A stretch of DNA of 64,000 nt from Neobacillus sp. PS3-40 (GCF_030915485.1 NZ_CP133266.1:3104001-3168000), one strand, 5' to 3'. Counted from the stretch's first letter, positions 15,226 through 23,639 are shown. Numbers and translations: made by a program. Notes: a model not told the origin generated them from the sequence alone.

Positions 15226-16842
15226 TTAATTCGTAGTCTGCTCAGAATATGGAATCATATCCGGCATGTTTTTATACAGATCGTCCTGTGCTGCATATGG
15301 GTTGTTATAGATTTGTTCGGTAGCTAAATTTCCATGGCAGGCATAGCAAACTGCCATATCGGTATAGCGCTTGAGAGCGGAATCAGGATTACTATCCAGC
15401 AAATAGGTCTTGGATTCGGCTTCTGACCAGTTATTTATTGTCATTAAGTCTCGAATGGTATTTCCCCTTGCATCACGCATAAGCGTTACATCGGTACCAT
15501 GGGCAAAGTGGCAGCGGACACAATTATACTGATCCAGGTCAGTGGAGTGACGATATTCGCTAGTATTAAAATACCCCACTTCCTTGCTGGAGTGTGCTAA
15601 GTAATCAGTGTGGCAGGCTGAACAAAATTTGCTCATTGCTTTACCTAAACCAACAGCAACCTCTGTGCCATCAGAAGTTGTTATTTTATTAATAGAGCTG
15701 TCATTGAGCGCTGTCCCTTTGGGATCGACTGGTCCTTGATGCAATGCGGATTGATTAATAGCATAAACAGGAATATCACCATAAGTAGAAATCTTAACCT
15801 TATCTAGTCTCACAACATATGCCTGAGCAATATCTCCGCGGATGACTTCATTTAGCTGAGTACCGCTACTATAAATATAGCCTTTGTTAAATTGGAAATG
15901 GACATCTTCATCGCTAAAATCAATCACATTTTTATACTCCCCATCCGAGCCTAATGTGAAATCGGGTGTTTCTGTCTTAAAGAACTGTGTCCAATAGGTT
16001 CTTTGTGCCCCATAGGTAACCCCATAAAGCCAAGGATTATCTAATCGACGATACTTATCTTGCCCCCCAACTGTATTCCATTCATATAAGGCAATCACGG
16101 TATCATTATCGTTAATTTTACTATCAATAATACCAAGGTTTGCTTTGGTTCCTCTGATTAAAATAAATGGATACCCGCTCGCTTCCTTCGAATCTATTTG
16201 TTTTTTTGATAAAATGGTCGCGCTATAAGAGAAGATGGGAATTAAGACTGCCTTGTTACCGCCTTCCTTTAGATTCGTATTTCCCATATTGTTTGGATTG
16301 TAATGAAGAAGTCGGTCGCTATACGAGCCATGTGGACTGTGGCAACTTGCGCAGTTAAACTCAGTTGTCCAGTTCCCACCCTTTGCCTTTATTTGATCAT
16401 CACTCAAATGAGCTCCACTTATTCCCCCGGGAGCTGATTTAATCGTTAATGAACCTGAGGCAACGTGCATGGAAGGATTCCCACCTGTTGTTCCTTGAAA
16501 TGTACCAGCAGTGGATGGGAGGAAGACGTTGTAAATTCCCAATGTCCCATCGTGGCACGAAACACAAGTGCTATATATTCCATCTGATGTCAGTAATTTT
16601 TCTGAACTAGAATTATGTGTTTGGTGGCAACTTGCACACGCATTTGTATTGTTTTGATAAGAACCATGTGTTTGTTGACTGCTTGCTGAGCTATTAAGAC
16701 TCTGTATATTCGTGCTAACAAGCTTAGAGGAAGCTTTATTCGAAGTTGTAGAGTTTTGTTTGTTTTGCGCAAGGATTTGGCTATTGAAAAAGATAAAAAT
16801 TAAAGCCGCACTAAAAAGTAAACCTATCATCAACCGTTTCAT
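15226..16842 (-). CDS. Secreted six-heme c-type cytochrome
   Basis: The 538-aa protein starts with a Lys-Arg head and a hydrophobic segment (MIGLLFSAALIFIFF) ending near ILAQ, a typical signal peptide, so it works outside the membrane. Six CXXCH heme sites are present: CASCH, CVSCH, CASCH, CSACH, CVRCH and CYACH. Several are followed by a second His in CxxCHxxH patterns (CASCHQTH, CASCHSPH, CVRCHFAH), as in the doubled-CXXCH family. A ~250-residue beta-rich region without hemes separates sites 3 and 4 and has no obvious Cys lipidation box. Multiheme cytochromes carry electrons to extracellular or periplasmic acceptors; partner and substrate are unknown. It is monocistronic. Confidence 0.88.
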   Translation of the reverse strand: MKRLMIGLLFSAALIFIFFNSQILAQNKQNSTTSNKASSKLVSTNIQSLNSSASSQQTHGSYQNNTNACASCHQTHNSSSEKLLTSDGIYSTCVSCHDGTLGIYNVFLPSTAGTFQGTTGGNPSMHVASGSLTIKSAPGGISGAHLSDDQIKAKGGNWTTEFNCASCHSPHGSYSDRLLHYNPNNMGNTNLKEGGNKAVLIPIFSYSATILSKKQIDSKEASGYPFILIRGTKANLGIIDSKINDNDTVIALYEWNTVGGQDKYRRLDNPWLYGVTYGAQRTYWTQFFKTETPDFTLGSDGEYKNVIDFSDEDVHFQFNKGYIYSSGTQLNEVIRGDIAQAYVVRLDKVKISTYGDIPVYAINQSALHQGPVDPKGTALNDSSINKITTSDGTEVAVGLGKAMSKFCSACHTDYLAHSSKEVGYFNTSEYRHSTDLDQYNCVRCHFAHGTDVTLMRDARGNTIRDLMTINNWSEAESKTYLLDSNPDSALKRYTDMAVCYACHGNLATEQIYNNPYAAQDDLYKNMPDMIPYSEQTTN

Positions 16843-16965
16843 TTTATTTTCTCCTCTATTTCATTTAAACCCTCAATATTTTCGCCAGTAAAAGAAAAAA
16901 ATAAACGAAAATTTTAGATTATTTCAAAAACAAAGGAAGTTTCTTTAATTTTTTTAAAAAAAGTC

Positions 16966-17024
16966 TTGAAAAGCGCTTACATACAATTTATACTTTAGAT
17001 AAATCGATTTACTAAACCGATTTA
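16966..17024 (+). promoter_or_regulatory. cre site and paired LacI-type operator before the kguE-like operon
   Basis: TTGAAAAGCGCTTACAT (16966-16982) resembles a CcpA cre site. It is followed by TAAATCGATTTA (17000-17011) and TAAACCGATTTA (17013-17024), two 12-bp palindrome-like sites 13 bp apart. The same arrangement recurs before the hxlA-like gene (22057-22115). The LacI-family regulator at 20923 is the obvious candidate to bind it. Confidence 0.75.
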
Positions 17025-17046
17025 TTAAAAAGAAAGGAGCATAGTA

Positions 17047-17826
17047 ATGAGTAAAGTAATAGTTCCTTTAAATGCTTTTAACGTACAAGATGTGTTGGAA
17101 AAGGGACAGGAATCTTTCTTTCAGATCATACATGCATCAGAGGCTAATGGAGTTGAGATTAGGCGAGAGCTATTTCCAAAAGTTATTCTTCCCCTTTCGT
17201 GCATTCGAGAGGAACTTACTAAATATCCATTATTTACGGTATATTCTGCCCCTGTAGAACTATGGAAAAATGATGGTTCAATTAATTTAGAAGATGTACA
17301 GCAAATTTTTCAGGAAGCCGATCAAATTGGTGCAAGTTGGCTCAAAGTATCATTAGGCCATTTTTGTAAAGAAAAATCGGATGTTCAATTATTAAAACAG
17401 ATTTTACTAAAAGAAGGAAATATCCAATTGCTAGTGGAAAACGACCAAACGATTTATGGTGGAAATATTCAAAATCTGAAATCCTTTTTTGAGGAGATTA
17501 GTAAAAATGATGTACCTGTAAAAATGACATTTGATATTGGTAACTGGTTTTATTCTGGAGAAAGCGTTCAGGAAGCAATTGAGAGCCTTAAAGAGTATGT
17601 AATATATCTGCATTTAAAGCATGTTGAGAATCGACATAACAGACTCATAACCCTTCCACTTCCAACGAATGAAAGCGCTCAATGGAGAAAAGCCGTTGAA
17701 CAGTTTCCAACAAATTTAAATAGAGCTTTAGAATTTCCCATTCAACCGAGTAGCCAATTGGCGTTATTTGTTAAACTGGTGGGGAAGCGGCATGAGAAGG
17801 TGGGTAAAAAAGTATGCAGCAGCTAG
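17047..17826 (+). CDS. Sugar phosphate isomerase/epimerase-like protein (KguE-like)
   Basis: The 259-aa protein looks like the AP-endonuclease-2/xylose-isomerase-type TIM-barrel family, with alternating strands and helices and LLVENDQ, MTFDIGNWF and YLHLKHV in positions used for metal and sugar binding. Its place in front of a PfkB kinase and a KguT-like transporter matches KguE of the Pseudomonas kguEKTD 2-ketogluconate operon, whose exact reaction is unsettled. It is the first gene behind the cre/operator region, with AAAGGAG before the ATG, and its end overlaps the kinase gene by 13 bp. Confidence 0.75.
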   Translation: MSKVIVPLNAFNVQDVLEKGQESFFQIIHASEANGVEIRRELFPKVILPLSCIREELTKYPLFTVYSAPVELWKNDGSINLEDVQQIFQEADQIGASWLKVSLGHFCKEKSDVQLLKQILLKEGNIQLLVENDQTIYGGNIQNLKSFFEEISKNDVPVKMTFDIGNWFYSGESVQEAIESLKEYVIYLHLKHVENRHNRLITLPLPTNESAQWRKAVEQFPTNLNRALEFPIQPSSQLALFVKLVGKRHEKVGKKVCSS

Positions 17827-18773
17827 ATGTTGTAACCTTTGGCGAGGCGATGGCGATGTTTATTGCAAATGAGCCAGGCGCATTACACGAAGTGGACCAA
17901 TATACGAGAGAATTGGCAGGTGCTGAAACCAATGTTGCGATTGGTTTGGCAAGACTTGGTTTCAAGTCTGGATGGGTAAGTAAGGTTGGATCAGATCCTT
18001 TCGGTAAATTCATTATTCAAAGGCTGCAAAAAGAAAACGTTAACATTGACCAAGTCTTTTTCGACGTAAACTGTCCAACTGGCTTTCAAATGAAATCAAA
18101 AGTGTTGGTTGGAGATCCGGAAGTGCAATATTTTAGAAAGGGCTCTGCTGCCAGTCACATGAATGCAGGCGACTTCCACGAAGAGTATTTTAAACAAGCA
18201 AGGCACATGCATATGACTGGCATTCCATTAGCACTTTCCAGCCATACAAGAGCCTTTGCTGAATATGCTTTATCCTATATGAAAAAAATAGGAAATACCG
18301 TTTCATTTGATCCGAACTTAAGACCGAGTCTTTGGACTTCAAAAGAGGAAATGATTGAAGTAACAAATAAAATCGCAATCGAGGCAAATGTAGTTCTGCC
18401 AGGGATCACAGAAGGTGAAATTTTAACCGGTTATAAAAATCCTCGGGATATTGCTTCTTTTTATTTAGATAAAGGGGTCGAACTTGTGGTAATCAAGCTC
18501 GGCGAAAGTGGTGCCTTTTATAAAAATTTGCGTGAAGAAGGAACTGTAAATCCATTTGAGGTGAAAGAAGTCGTTGATACCGTTGGAGCAGGAGATGGAT
18601 TTGCGGTCGGATTGATTAGTGGATTACTTGAAAGTCTCTCGATACAAGAGGCCGTTTTAAGAGGAAATGCTATCGGTTCACTTGCGGTTCAATCACCAGG
18701 AGATAATGATGGTTACCCAACTCGCAATCAATTAAATGAATTTATGCAAAAAAATACACAAGGAGTGAAATAG
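17814..18773 (+). CDS. PfkB-family sugar-acid kinase (KDG or 2-ketogluconate kinase)
   Basis: The 319-aa ribokinase-fold enzyme phosphorylates a sugar acid with ATP. It has the N-terminal GGAET-like substrate motif (LAGAETNVAIGLARLG), FDPNLRPSLW, the ATP-site strand VVIKLGESGA and the C-terminal PfkB signature DTVGAGDGFAVG with the catalytic Asp. It resembles both KdgK (2-keto-3-deoxygluconate to KDPG) and KguK. The KDPG aldolase gene downstream favours KDG, the KguT-like transporter favours 2-ketogluconate. Translationally coupled to the preceding gene; the MFS gene follows after 1 bp. Confidence 0.85.
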   Translation: MQQLDVVTFGEAMAMFIANEPGALHEVDQYTRELAGAETNVAIGLARLGFKSGWVSKVGSDPFGKFIIQRLQKENVNIDQVFFDVNCPTGFQMKSKVLVGDPEVQYFRKGSAASHMNAGDFHEEYFKQARHMHMTGIPLALSSHTRAFAEYALSYMKKIGNTVSFDPNLRPSLWTSKEEMIEVTNKIAIEANVVLPGITEGEILTGYKNPRDIASFYLDKGVELVVIKLGESGAFYKNLREEGTVNPFEVKEVVDTVGAGDGFAVGLISGLLESLSIQEAVLRGNAIGSLAVQSPGDNDGYPTRNQLNEFMQKNTQGVK

Positions 18774-18774
18774 G

Positions 18775-20049
18775 ATGATACAAACACTTGCAAAGCAAAG
18801 ATGGCTACGCCTTATTCCAATCGCCTTTATTACGTACAGTCTTGCCTATTTAGATAGGGCAAACTATGGATTTGGTGCAGCAGCAGGATTAGCAAACGAT
18901 CTTCATATAACACCTGGAATTTCATCATTATTAGGATCATTGTTTTTCTTAGGCTACTTTTTCTTTCAAATTCCAGGTGCACATTATGCAGAAAATAAAA
19001 GTGCCAAAAAACTAATTTTTTGGTCATTGATTTTATGGGGCGGACTTGCTTCATGTACAGGACTAATTTCTAATGTAAAAGTATTATTTGTCATTCGTTT
19101 TATGCTAGGTGTTGTTGAAAGTGCTGTCATGCCGGCTATGCTTGTTTTCTTAAGTCACTGGTTCACAAAAGCTGAAAGATCAAGAGCAAATACCTTTTTA
19201 ATCTTAGGAAATCCAGCAACAGTATTATGGATGTCTATTTTATCAGGATATTTGTTAAAATCGTTTAGCTGGAGATTTATGTTTATCTTCGAAGGAGCTC
19301 CTGCAATCATTTGGGCATTTTTCTGGTGGAAGCTAGTAAACGACAAACCGAAGGATGCAAAATGGTTAACTGAAAGTGAAAAAGCATTATTAGATGAAGA
19401 ATTGCAAAAAGAACAACAGGGTATCAAGCCTGTTAAAAGCTATAAAGAAGCATTTAAATCAAAAACTGTTATTTTACTAAGCTTTCAATATGCTTTATGG
19501 AGTATTGGTGTTTATGGATTCGTTATGTGGTTACCTTCTATTATAAAAGCAGCCCCAAATATGGACATTGTTAAAACAGGATGGCTTTCCTCCATTCCAT
19601 ATATTTTGTCTATTGTGTTGATGTTAACTGCATCATACTTTTCTGATAAAACATTAAATCGTAAATTATTTGTATGGCCGTTTCTATTGATCGGTGCAAT
19701 CGCTTTCTATTGTTCATACTTAATCGGCACAAGCAATTTCTGGTTATCCTTTGTTCTGTTAGTCATTGCAGGTGGTGCAATGTATGCTCCGTATGGGCCG
19801 TTCTTTGCGATTATTCCTGAAATTCTACCTCGAAATGTTGCAGGTGGAGCAATGGCATTAATCAATAGTATGGGTGCATTAGGATCCTTCGTAGGTTCTT
19901 ATGTTGTCGGATACTTAAATGGAACAACGGGTGGATTTGGTGCATCATACATGTTTATGGCAGGAGCACTTCTTCTTTCTGCAATCCTAACTATTGTGGC
20001 AACAAACCAATCAAAATCAGAAAAAGAAAACATGCGTGCAAGTGCATAA
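18775..20049 (+). CDS. MFS transporter, anion:cation symporter type (KguT-like)
   Basis: The 424-aa, 12-helix permease begins IAFITYSLAYLDRANYGFGA, the ACS-family signature of GudP/ExuT/KguT-type sugar-acid:proton symporters; IFWSLILWGG, FMLGVVESAVMPAML and RANTFLILGNP follow. From memory of KguT proteins the match is closer to 2-ketogluconate transporters than to ExuT, but this was not tested by alignment. It is expected in the cytoplasmic membrane, importing the substrate for the kinase gene 1 bp upstream. AAGGAGTG precedes the ATG. Confidence 0.85.
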   Translation: MIQTLAKQRWLRLIPIAFITYSLAYLDRANYGFGAAAGLANDLHITPGISSLLGSLFFLGYFFFQIPGAHYAENKSAKKLIFWSLILWGGLASCTGLISNVKVLFVIRFMLGVVESAVMPAMLVFLSHWFTKAERSRANTFLILGNPATVLWMSILSGYLLKSFSWRFMFIFEGAPAIIWAFFWWKLVNDKPKDAKWLTESEKALLDEELQKEQQGIKPVKSYKEAFKSKTVILLSFQYALWSIGVYGFVMWLPSIIKAAPNMDIVKTGWLSSIPYILSIVLMLTASYFSDKTLNRKLFVWPFLLIGAIAFYCSYLIGTSNFWLSFVLLVIAGGAMYAPYGPFFAIIPEILPRNVAGGAMALINSMGALGSFVGSYVVGYLNGTTGGFGASYMFMAGALLLSAILTIVATNQSKSEKENMRASA

Positions 20050-20157
20050 AAAAAACAATAGCTTAGTAAGAGCTATTGCCTCATAAAAAAGAGAAAGAAT
20101 TACAGTCGATTTCAATTATAAAATAAAAATAGATAAATAACAAAGGAAGACAACAAA

Positions 20158-20793
20158 ATGGGAATGGAAGAGATAAAAAACCGAGGTGTTGTTGCTGTTA
20201 TCCGTGGTGCATCGCCAAAAACGATTATTCCTATTGGAGAGGCATTGAGGAAGGGTGGGCTAACTGCGCTTGAAATCACGATGGAAACGCCATTTGCTCT
20301 TTCCACTATAGAAGCAGCTGCAAAACACTTTGATACTGATATGTTTATTGGTGCAGGAACCGTTCTAGATTCGGAAACTGCGAGGGCTGCCATAATGGCA
20401 GGGGCAAAGTTTATCTTTTCTCCAACTGTTCGTAAAGAAACGATCATGATGGCAAAACGGTACGGTGTGATCAGTGTGCCAGGAGCTTTTACTCCAACGG
20501 AAATGGTGACTGCATATGAATATGGTGCGGATATTATTAAGGTATTCCCGGCAGGATCAGTAGGACCAGACTATTTAAAAGCCATTGCAGGGCCACTCCC
20601 ACAAATCCCGTTAATGCCGACAGGCGGCGTTGGCCTGCATAACGCCCGGGAATATATTAAAGCGGGAGCTATTGCAATTGGAGTAGGTAGTACACTTGTC
20701 GACACAAACTGTGAAATGACAGAAGAGTATTTTTCACAGCTTACTGAAAAAGCACAACAATTCATGATGGCAGTCGAACAGGCTAGATTATAA
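20158..20793 (+). CDS. eda: KDPG aldolase (2-dehydro-3-deoxyphosphogluconate aldolase)
   Basis: The enzyme splits KDPG to pyruvate and glyceraldehyde 3-phosphate. It is 211 aa, with a small TIM barrel showing GVVAVIRG, LEITMETP (catalytic Glu), GAGTVLD, FSPT, the Schiff-base Lys in DIIKVFPAGSVGPDYLK, and the phosphate-binding MPTGGV and GVGSTL. It follows the KguT-like gene after 108 bp that contain a small CAATAGCT/AGCTATTG hairpin, and it probably belongs to the same operon. An intrinsic terminator follows. Confidence 0.93.
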   Translation: MGMEEIKNRGVVAVIRGASPKTIIPIGEALRKGGLTALEITMETPFALSTIEAAAKHFDTDMFIGAGTVLDSETARAAIMAGAKFIFSPTVRKETIMMAKRYGVISVPGAFTPTEMVTAYEYGADIIKVFPAGSVGPDYLKAIAGPLPQIPLMPTGGVGLHNAREYIKAGAIAIGVGSTLVDTNCEMTEEYFSQLTEKAQQFMMAVEQARL

Positions 20794-20809
20794 TTTGATA
20801 TTCAGAAGT

Positions 20810-20837
20810 CCTCTAACCATGGGTTAGGGGATTTTTG
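20810..20837 (+). terminator. Intrinsic terminator after eda
   Basis: CCTCTAACC (20810-20818) pairs with GGTTAGGGG (20822-20830) around ATG and is followed by ATTTTTG. It separates the catabolic operon from the regulator gene. Confidence 0.75.
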
Positions 20838-20922
20838 TTTCAACTTATTTTCTAAGAAAGTAGATATCTAAACGAATTACCTATAAAATGTAAGATGCAA
20901 TTACTTTGAAAGAGTTGATATT

Positions 20923-21924
20923 ATGGAGAGAGTTACAATTGCAGATGTTGCGAAGAAAGCTGGGGTTTCGAAAAGTACTGTATCTCAATTTTTAAATAAA
21001 AGATATGAATATATGGGAGAAGAAACGAGGAAAAAAATAGAAGAGGCAATTAAATTCCTTGATTATCAACCAAACTATATTGCTAGAAGCCTGAAGCAGA
21101 AGCGTACATCTATGATCGGTGTAATCGTCGGAAATATTGTCCATAGGCTATCGACAGAAATTAGCCGTTCAATTGAGGACTATTGTCATGAGAATGAACT
21201 ACATGCCATTATTTGCAATGCTGATGACAAACCTGAAAAAGAAAAAGAGTACATAGAAGTCTTGCGTGCAAAGCAGGTAGACGGACTAATTATCTTCCCA
21301 ACTGGACAAAACGTTAAGTTATATCAGGATATGGTTCGTGAAGGATACCCTGTAGTATTTATGGATCGAAAAGTATATGAATTAAATGCAAATATGGTTG
21401 TCGTTAATAACTTTGACGCTACTTACGATGCCATTAGTCAATTAGTTAAAGTGGGACATGAAAGAATTGCAATTGTCACCCAACCATTGATCACAAGTAC
21501 ACGTATGGAGCGAGTAGAAGGGTATAAAAAGGCTCTAATGGATCACCATCTACCAATTAATCCTGACTATCTCATTCACTCCGATATTGAAAATATGCCA
21601 GAAAAACTAGAAATACTCTTCTCACAGAAAGAGAAGCCTTCTGCCTTATTTGCTGGGAATGACCGAGCATTTTTGGAAGTTGTTCAATTTTTGAAGCAAA
21701 ATAAGATAAAAATAGGTGAAGATGTTTCACTAATTGTTTTTGACAATATCCCATTTGCCCATTTAATAGAACCTTCTATAACAATAATATCGCAGCCAGC
21801 ATACGAAATGGGGCAAAAGGCTGCTGAATTATTGCTAAGACAAGTTAAAAAAGAAGAAAGAAATCCAGAACAAGTAATTTTTCAATGTGAAATAGATAAA
21901 AGTGGAACGTTTAGAAATGAATGA
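20923..21924 (+). CDS. kdgR: LacI-family transcriptional regulator (KdgR-like)
   Basis: The 333-aa repressor has the LacI helix-turn-helix at its N-terminus (TIADVAKKAGVSKSTVSQFL), the hinge helix YIARSLKQKRT and a periplasmic-binding-like sensor domain ending in SITIISQPAYEMG. It resembles B. subtilis KdgR, which represses KDG catabolism. It is transcribed separately from the operon in front. The paired palindromes at 17000-17024 and 22091-22115 are likely targets, which would put both the kgu-like operon and the hxl pair under its control (inference). Confidence 0.88.
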   Translation: MERVTIADVAKKAGVSKSTVSQFLNKRYEYMGEETRKKIEEAIKFLDYQPNYIARSLKQKRTSMIGVIVGNIVHRLSTEISRSIEDYCHENELHAIICNADDKPEKEKEYIEVLRAKQVDGLIIFPTGQNVKLYQDMVREGYPVVFMDRKVYELNANMVVVNNFDATYDAISQLVKVGHERIAIVTQPLITSTRMERVEGYKKALMDHHLPINPDYLIHSDIENMPEKLEILFSQKEKPSALFAGNDRAFLEVVQFLKQNKIKIGEDVSLIVFDNIPFAHLIEPSITIISQPAYEMGQKAAELLLRQVKKEERNPEQVIFQCEIDKSGTFRNE

Positions 21925-21948
21925 AAAAAATCATTCATTTCTTTTTTT
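21914..21948 (+). terminator. Intrinsic terminator of kdgR
   Basis: GAAATGAATGA (21914-21924) pairs with TCATTCATTTC (21931-21941) and is followed by TTTTTTT. The stem includes the kdgR stop codon. Confidence 0.8.
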
Positions 21949-21949
21949 A

Positions 21950-22048
21950 GCTAATCAGAATTTATATCCATAAATTCTGCTAGCGCATAAGTGCAACTAC
22001 GCTTCTGTCATCGCCCTTAGGGGCTCGCCAATCAGCGAGTTTTCTTTA
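21950..22048 (+). repeat. Dispersed structured element, copy B
   Basis: This copy has the palindrome CAGAATTTAT-ATCC-ATAAATTCTG, then AGCGCATAAGTGCAACTACG, TCATCGCCCTTAGGGG and the intact terminator-like hairpin CTCGC-CAATCA-GCGAG followed by TTTTCTTTA. It starts 1 bp after the T-tract of the kdgR terminator. Confidence 0.88.
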
Positions 22049-22056
22049 TTTACATA

Positions 22057-22115
22057 TTGAAAAGCGCTTTCAAATCATTTATAATTTCAATAAACCGATT
22101 TAGTAAACCGATTTA
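22057..22115 (+). promoter_or_regulatory. cre site and paired LacI-type operator before the hxlA-like gene
   Basis: TTGAAAAGCGCTTTCAA (22057-22073) resembles a cre site. TAAACCGATTTA occurs at 22091-22102 and again at 22104-22115, the same 13-bp period as at 17000-17024. The upstream edge lies directly behind dispersed element copy B. Confidence 0.78.
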
Positions 22116-22142
22116 TTGAAGATGAAGGTGAGGTTATTTTTA

Positions 22143-22781
22143 ATGAAAATTCAATTAGCTTTAGATCGTATGGCGATTAAAGAAGCAATTTCTATAACAA
22201 AATTGGTTCAAGATTCAGTTGATTGGATCGAGGTAGGTACTTCGTTAATCAAGGAGTTTGGAAAAAACAGCATAAGCGAAATAAAAAGGTCTTTTCCAAA
22301 TAAAATGGTTGTTGCAGATATAAAGACAATTGATAATGCCATTTATGAATTTGAAATGTGTTTTAATGCTGGTGCGGATGTCGCAACTGTGATGGGGGTT
22401 TCACCTATTGTTACGATTCAAGCATGTTTGCAGGTAGCAGAGAAGTGGAATAAAAAGGTGATGATTGATTTATTAAATACTTCTGATGATCAATTGGCTA
22501 CATTGTCTCAATTTAAAAGTGCAATTTTTTGCCATCATGTGAGCAAGGATCAACAAGAACTAGATTCGAGCGAAAAGAGTGGAGTGCGAGTGTTCACTGA
22601 TGCCACTCCTACTATTGCTGTTGCGGGTGGAATTACATTGCAATCCATTAGGGATTTAGCATCCATTCGCCCTTCTGTGATTATAATAGGTTCTGCGATA
22701 ACAAAAGCAAATAATCCAACACAAGCAGCTTACGAATTCAAAAAAACAATTATAGAGCTGGAGGGTCAAGTGAATGAATAA
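22143..22781 (+). CDS. hxlA: 3-hexulose-6-phosphate synthase-like decarboxylase/aldolase
   Basis: This 212-aa TIM-barrel protein belongs to the OMP decarboxylase suprafamily containing hexulose-6-phosphate synthase (HPS) and 3-keto-L-gulonate-6-phosphate decarboxylase. It has IQLALDR at the N-terminus, the metal/acid motif VVADIKTID, GADVATVMG, and the phosphate-binding IAVAGGIT and VIIIGSAIT. The 6-phospho-3-hexuloisomerase gene next to it supports HPS, which condenses formaldehyde with ribulose 5-phosphate. The sequence looks divergent from typical HxlA. ATG 22143 is preferred (AAGGTGAGG upstream); an in-frame ATG at 22116 falls at the end of the operator. The cre/operator block suggests carbohydrate control rather than formaldehyde induction. 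Confidence 0.8.
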   Translation: MKIQLALDRMAIKEAISITKLVQDSVDWIEVGTSLIKEFGKNSISEIKRSFPNKMVVADIKTIDNAIYEFEMCFNAGADVATVMGVSPIVTIQACLQVAEKWNKKVMIDLLNTSDDQLATLSQFKSAIFCHHVSKDQQELDSSEKSGVRVFTDATPTIAVAGGITLQSIRDLASIRPSVIIIGSAITKANNPTQAAYEFKKTIIELEGQVNE

Positions 22782-23322
22782 ACTTGGAGCTATTATTGCT
22801 GAAATACAACTGGTGACAGCCAAAATCAGCGGGATGCAGTTGGAAGAATTTGCTTCTATATTATTGAATGGGAAAAGAATTTTTGTTGTGGGTGAAGGTA
22901 GATCAGGGCTTATGGCCAAATCCTTTGCAATGAGATTAATGCACTTAGGAGCAACAGTATTTGTTGTTGGTGAAACAATTACTCCGTCCATTAACGAGGG
23001 TGATATTCTTGTAGCAGTTTCGGGTTCAGGGACTACAAAGGGTGTAGTATGGGTAGCAGAAAAGGCAAAATCTATGAATTGTCAGGTTGTTGCATTAACG
23101 ACTAATGTGGAGTCAGAACTTGCTTCTTGTGCTTCACTTGTCCTACATGTTCCAGCGGCGACTAAGTTTCGGAAAACGGGAGAGTTAAAAACGATTCAAC
23201 CTCTTGGGTCTTTATTTGATCAGTGTGTTCATGTGTTATTTGATACTATTTGTTTGCATTACGCTGATTTAAAAGACGTAAATCACGATCAAGTCTTTAA
23301 ACAACATAGTAATATGGAGTAA
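22774..23322 (+). CDS. hxlB: 6-phospho-3-hexuloisomerase
   Basis: The 182-aa SIS-domain enzyme converts hexulose 6-phosphate to fructose 6-phosphate. It shows the SIS pattern FVVGEGRSGLMAKSFAMRLM, the sugar-phosphate loop VAVSGSGTTKGV, VALTT and the C-terminal PLGSLFDQ common in PHI proteins. It overlaps hxlA by 8 bp with GGAGGG upstream, so the two are co-translated. Together they form the RuMP pair, usable for formaldehyde fixation or, in reverse, for making ribulose 5-phosphate. Confidence 0.9.
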   Translation: MNKLGAIIAEIQLVTAKISGMQLEEFASILLNGKRIFVVGEGRSGLMAKSFAMRLMHLGATVFVVGETITPSINEGDILVAVSGSGTTKGVVWVAEKAKSMNCQVVALTTNVESELASCASLVLHVPAATKFRKTGELKTIQPLGSLFDQCVHVLFDTICLHYADLKDVNHDQVFKQHSNME

Positions 23323-23330
23323 AAAAGAAT

Positions 23331-23364
23331 AAAGCAATTCCACCCTTTGTAGTGGAATTGCTTT
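23331..23364 (+). terminator. Terminator after hxlB
   Basis: AAAGCAATTCCAC (23331-23343) pairs with GTGGAATTGCTTT (23352-23364). The A-run before it and T-run after it allow use in both directions. Confidence 0.75.
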
Positions 23365-23426
23365 CAATTCGTTTTGAAGATGCCAACGTAAAAAAAATAG
23401 GCTGTTTTCTAAAAGATAGCTACTAG

Positions 23427-23558
23427 CTATTCACTTTCTTGTGTTACATTGAAAAAATCTTTACTTTCCTTTTTATTCTCTTTTTGTTCGTTGTTTTTAC
23501 CCATTTTTCCATCTGATTCATAGCTTAATTGCTGAGATGGTTCATTATTCTTTTTCAT
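23427..23558 (-). CDS. Small hydrophilic protein, 43 aa, unknown
   Basis: An ATG at 23558 with an ideal AGGAGG 5 bases upstream opens a 43-codon frame. The product is extremely polar (MKKNNEPSQQLSYESDGKMG, then a Lys/Glu/Asn-rich stretch, ending FFNVTQESE), with no Cys, Trp or hydrophobic segment. Such peptides are common in sporeformers, but I cannot assign it. It lies between the hxlB terminator and the RpiR gene and is read on the minus strand. Confidence 0.6.
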   Translation of the reverse strand: MKKNNEPSQQLSYESDGKMGKNNEQKENKKESKDFFNVTQESE

Positions 23559-23639
23559 ATTAGCCTCCTTTCGTATTAAGTTTGTCCAACAAAATCTCAG
23601 GTCATAAATATTCCCATTCTTAAATCAGTTAATAAACCT

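Noticed and set aside
20056-20078. Terminator between the KguT-like gene and eda
   Set aside because: The CAATAGCT/AGCTATTG hairpin has no U-tract after it (CCTCATAAAAAAG), and the genes share function, so operon read-through is more likely.
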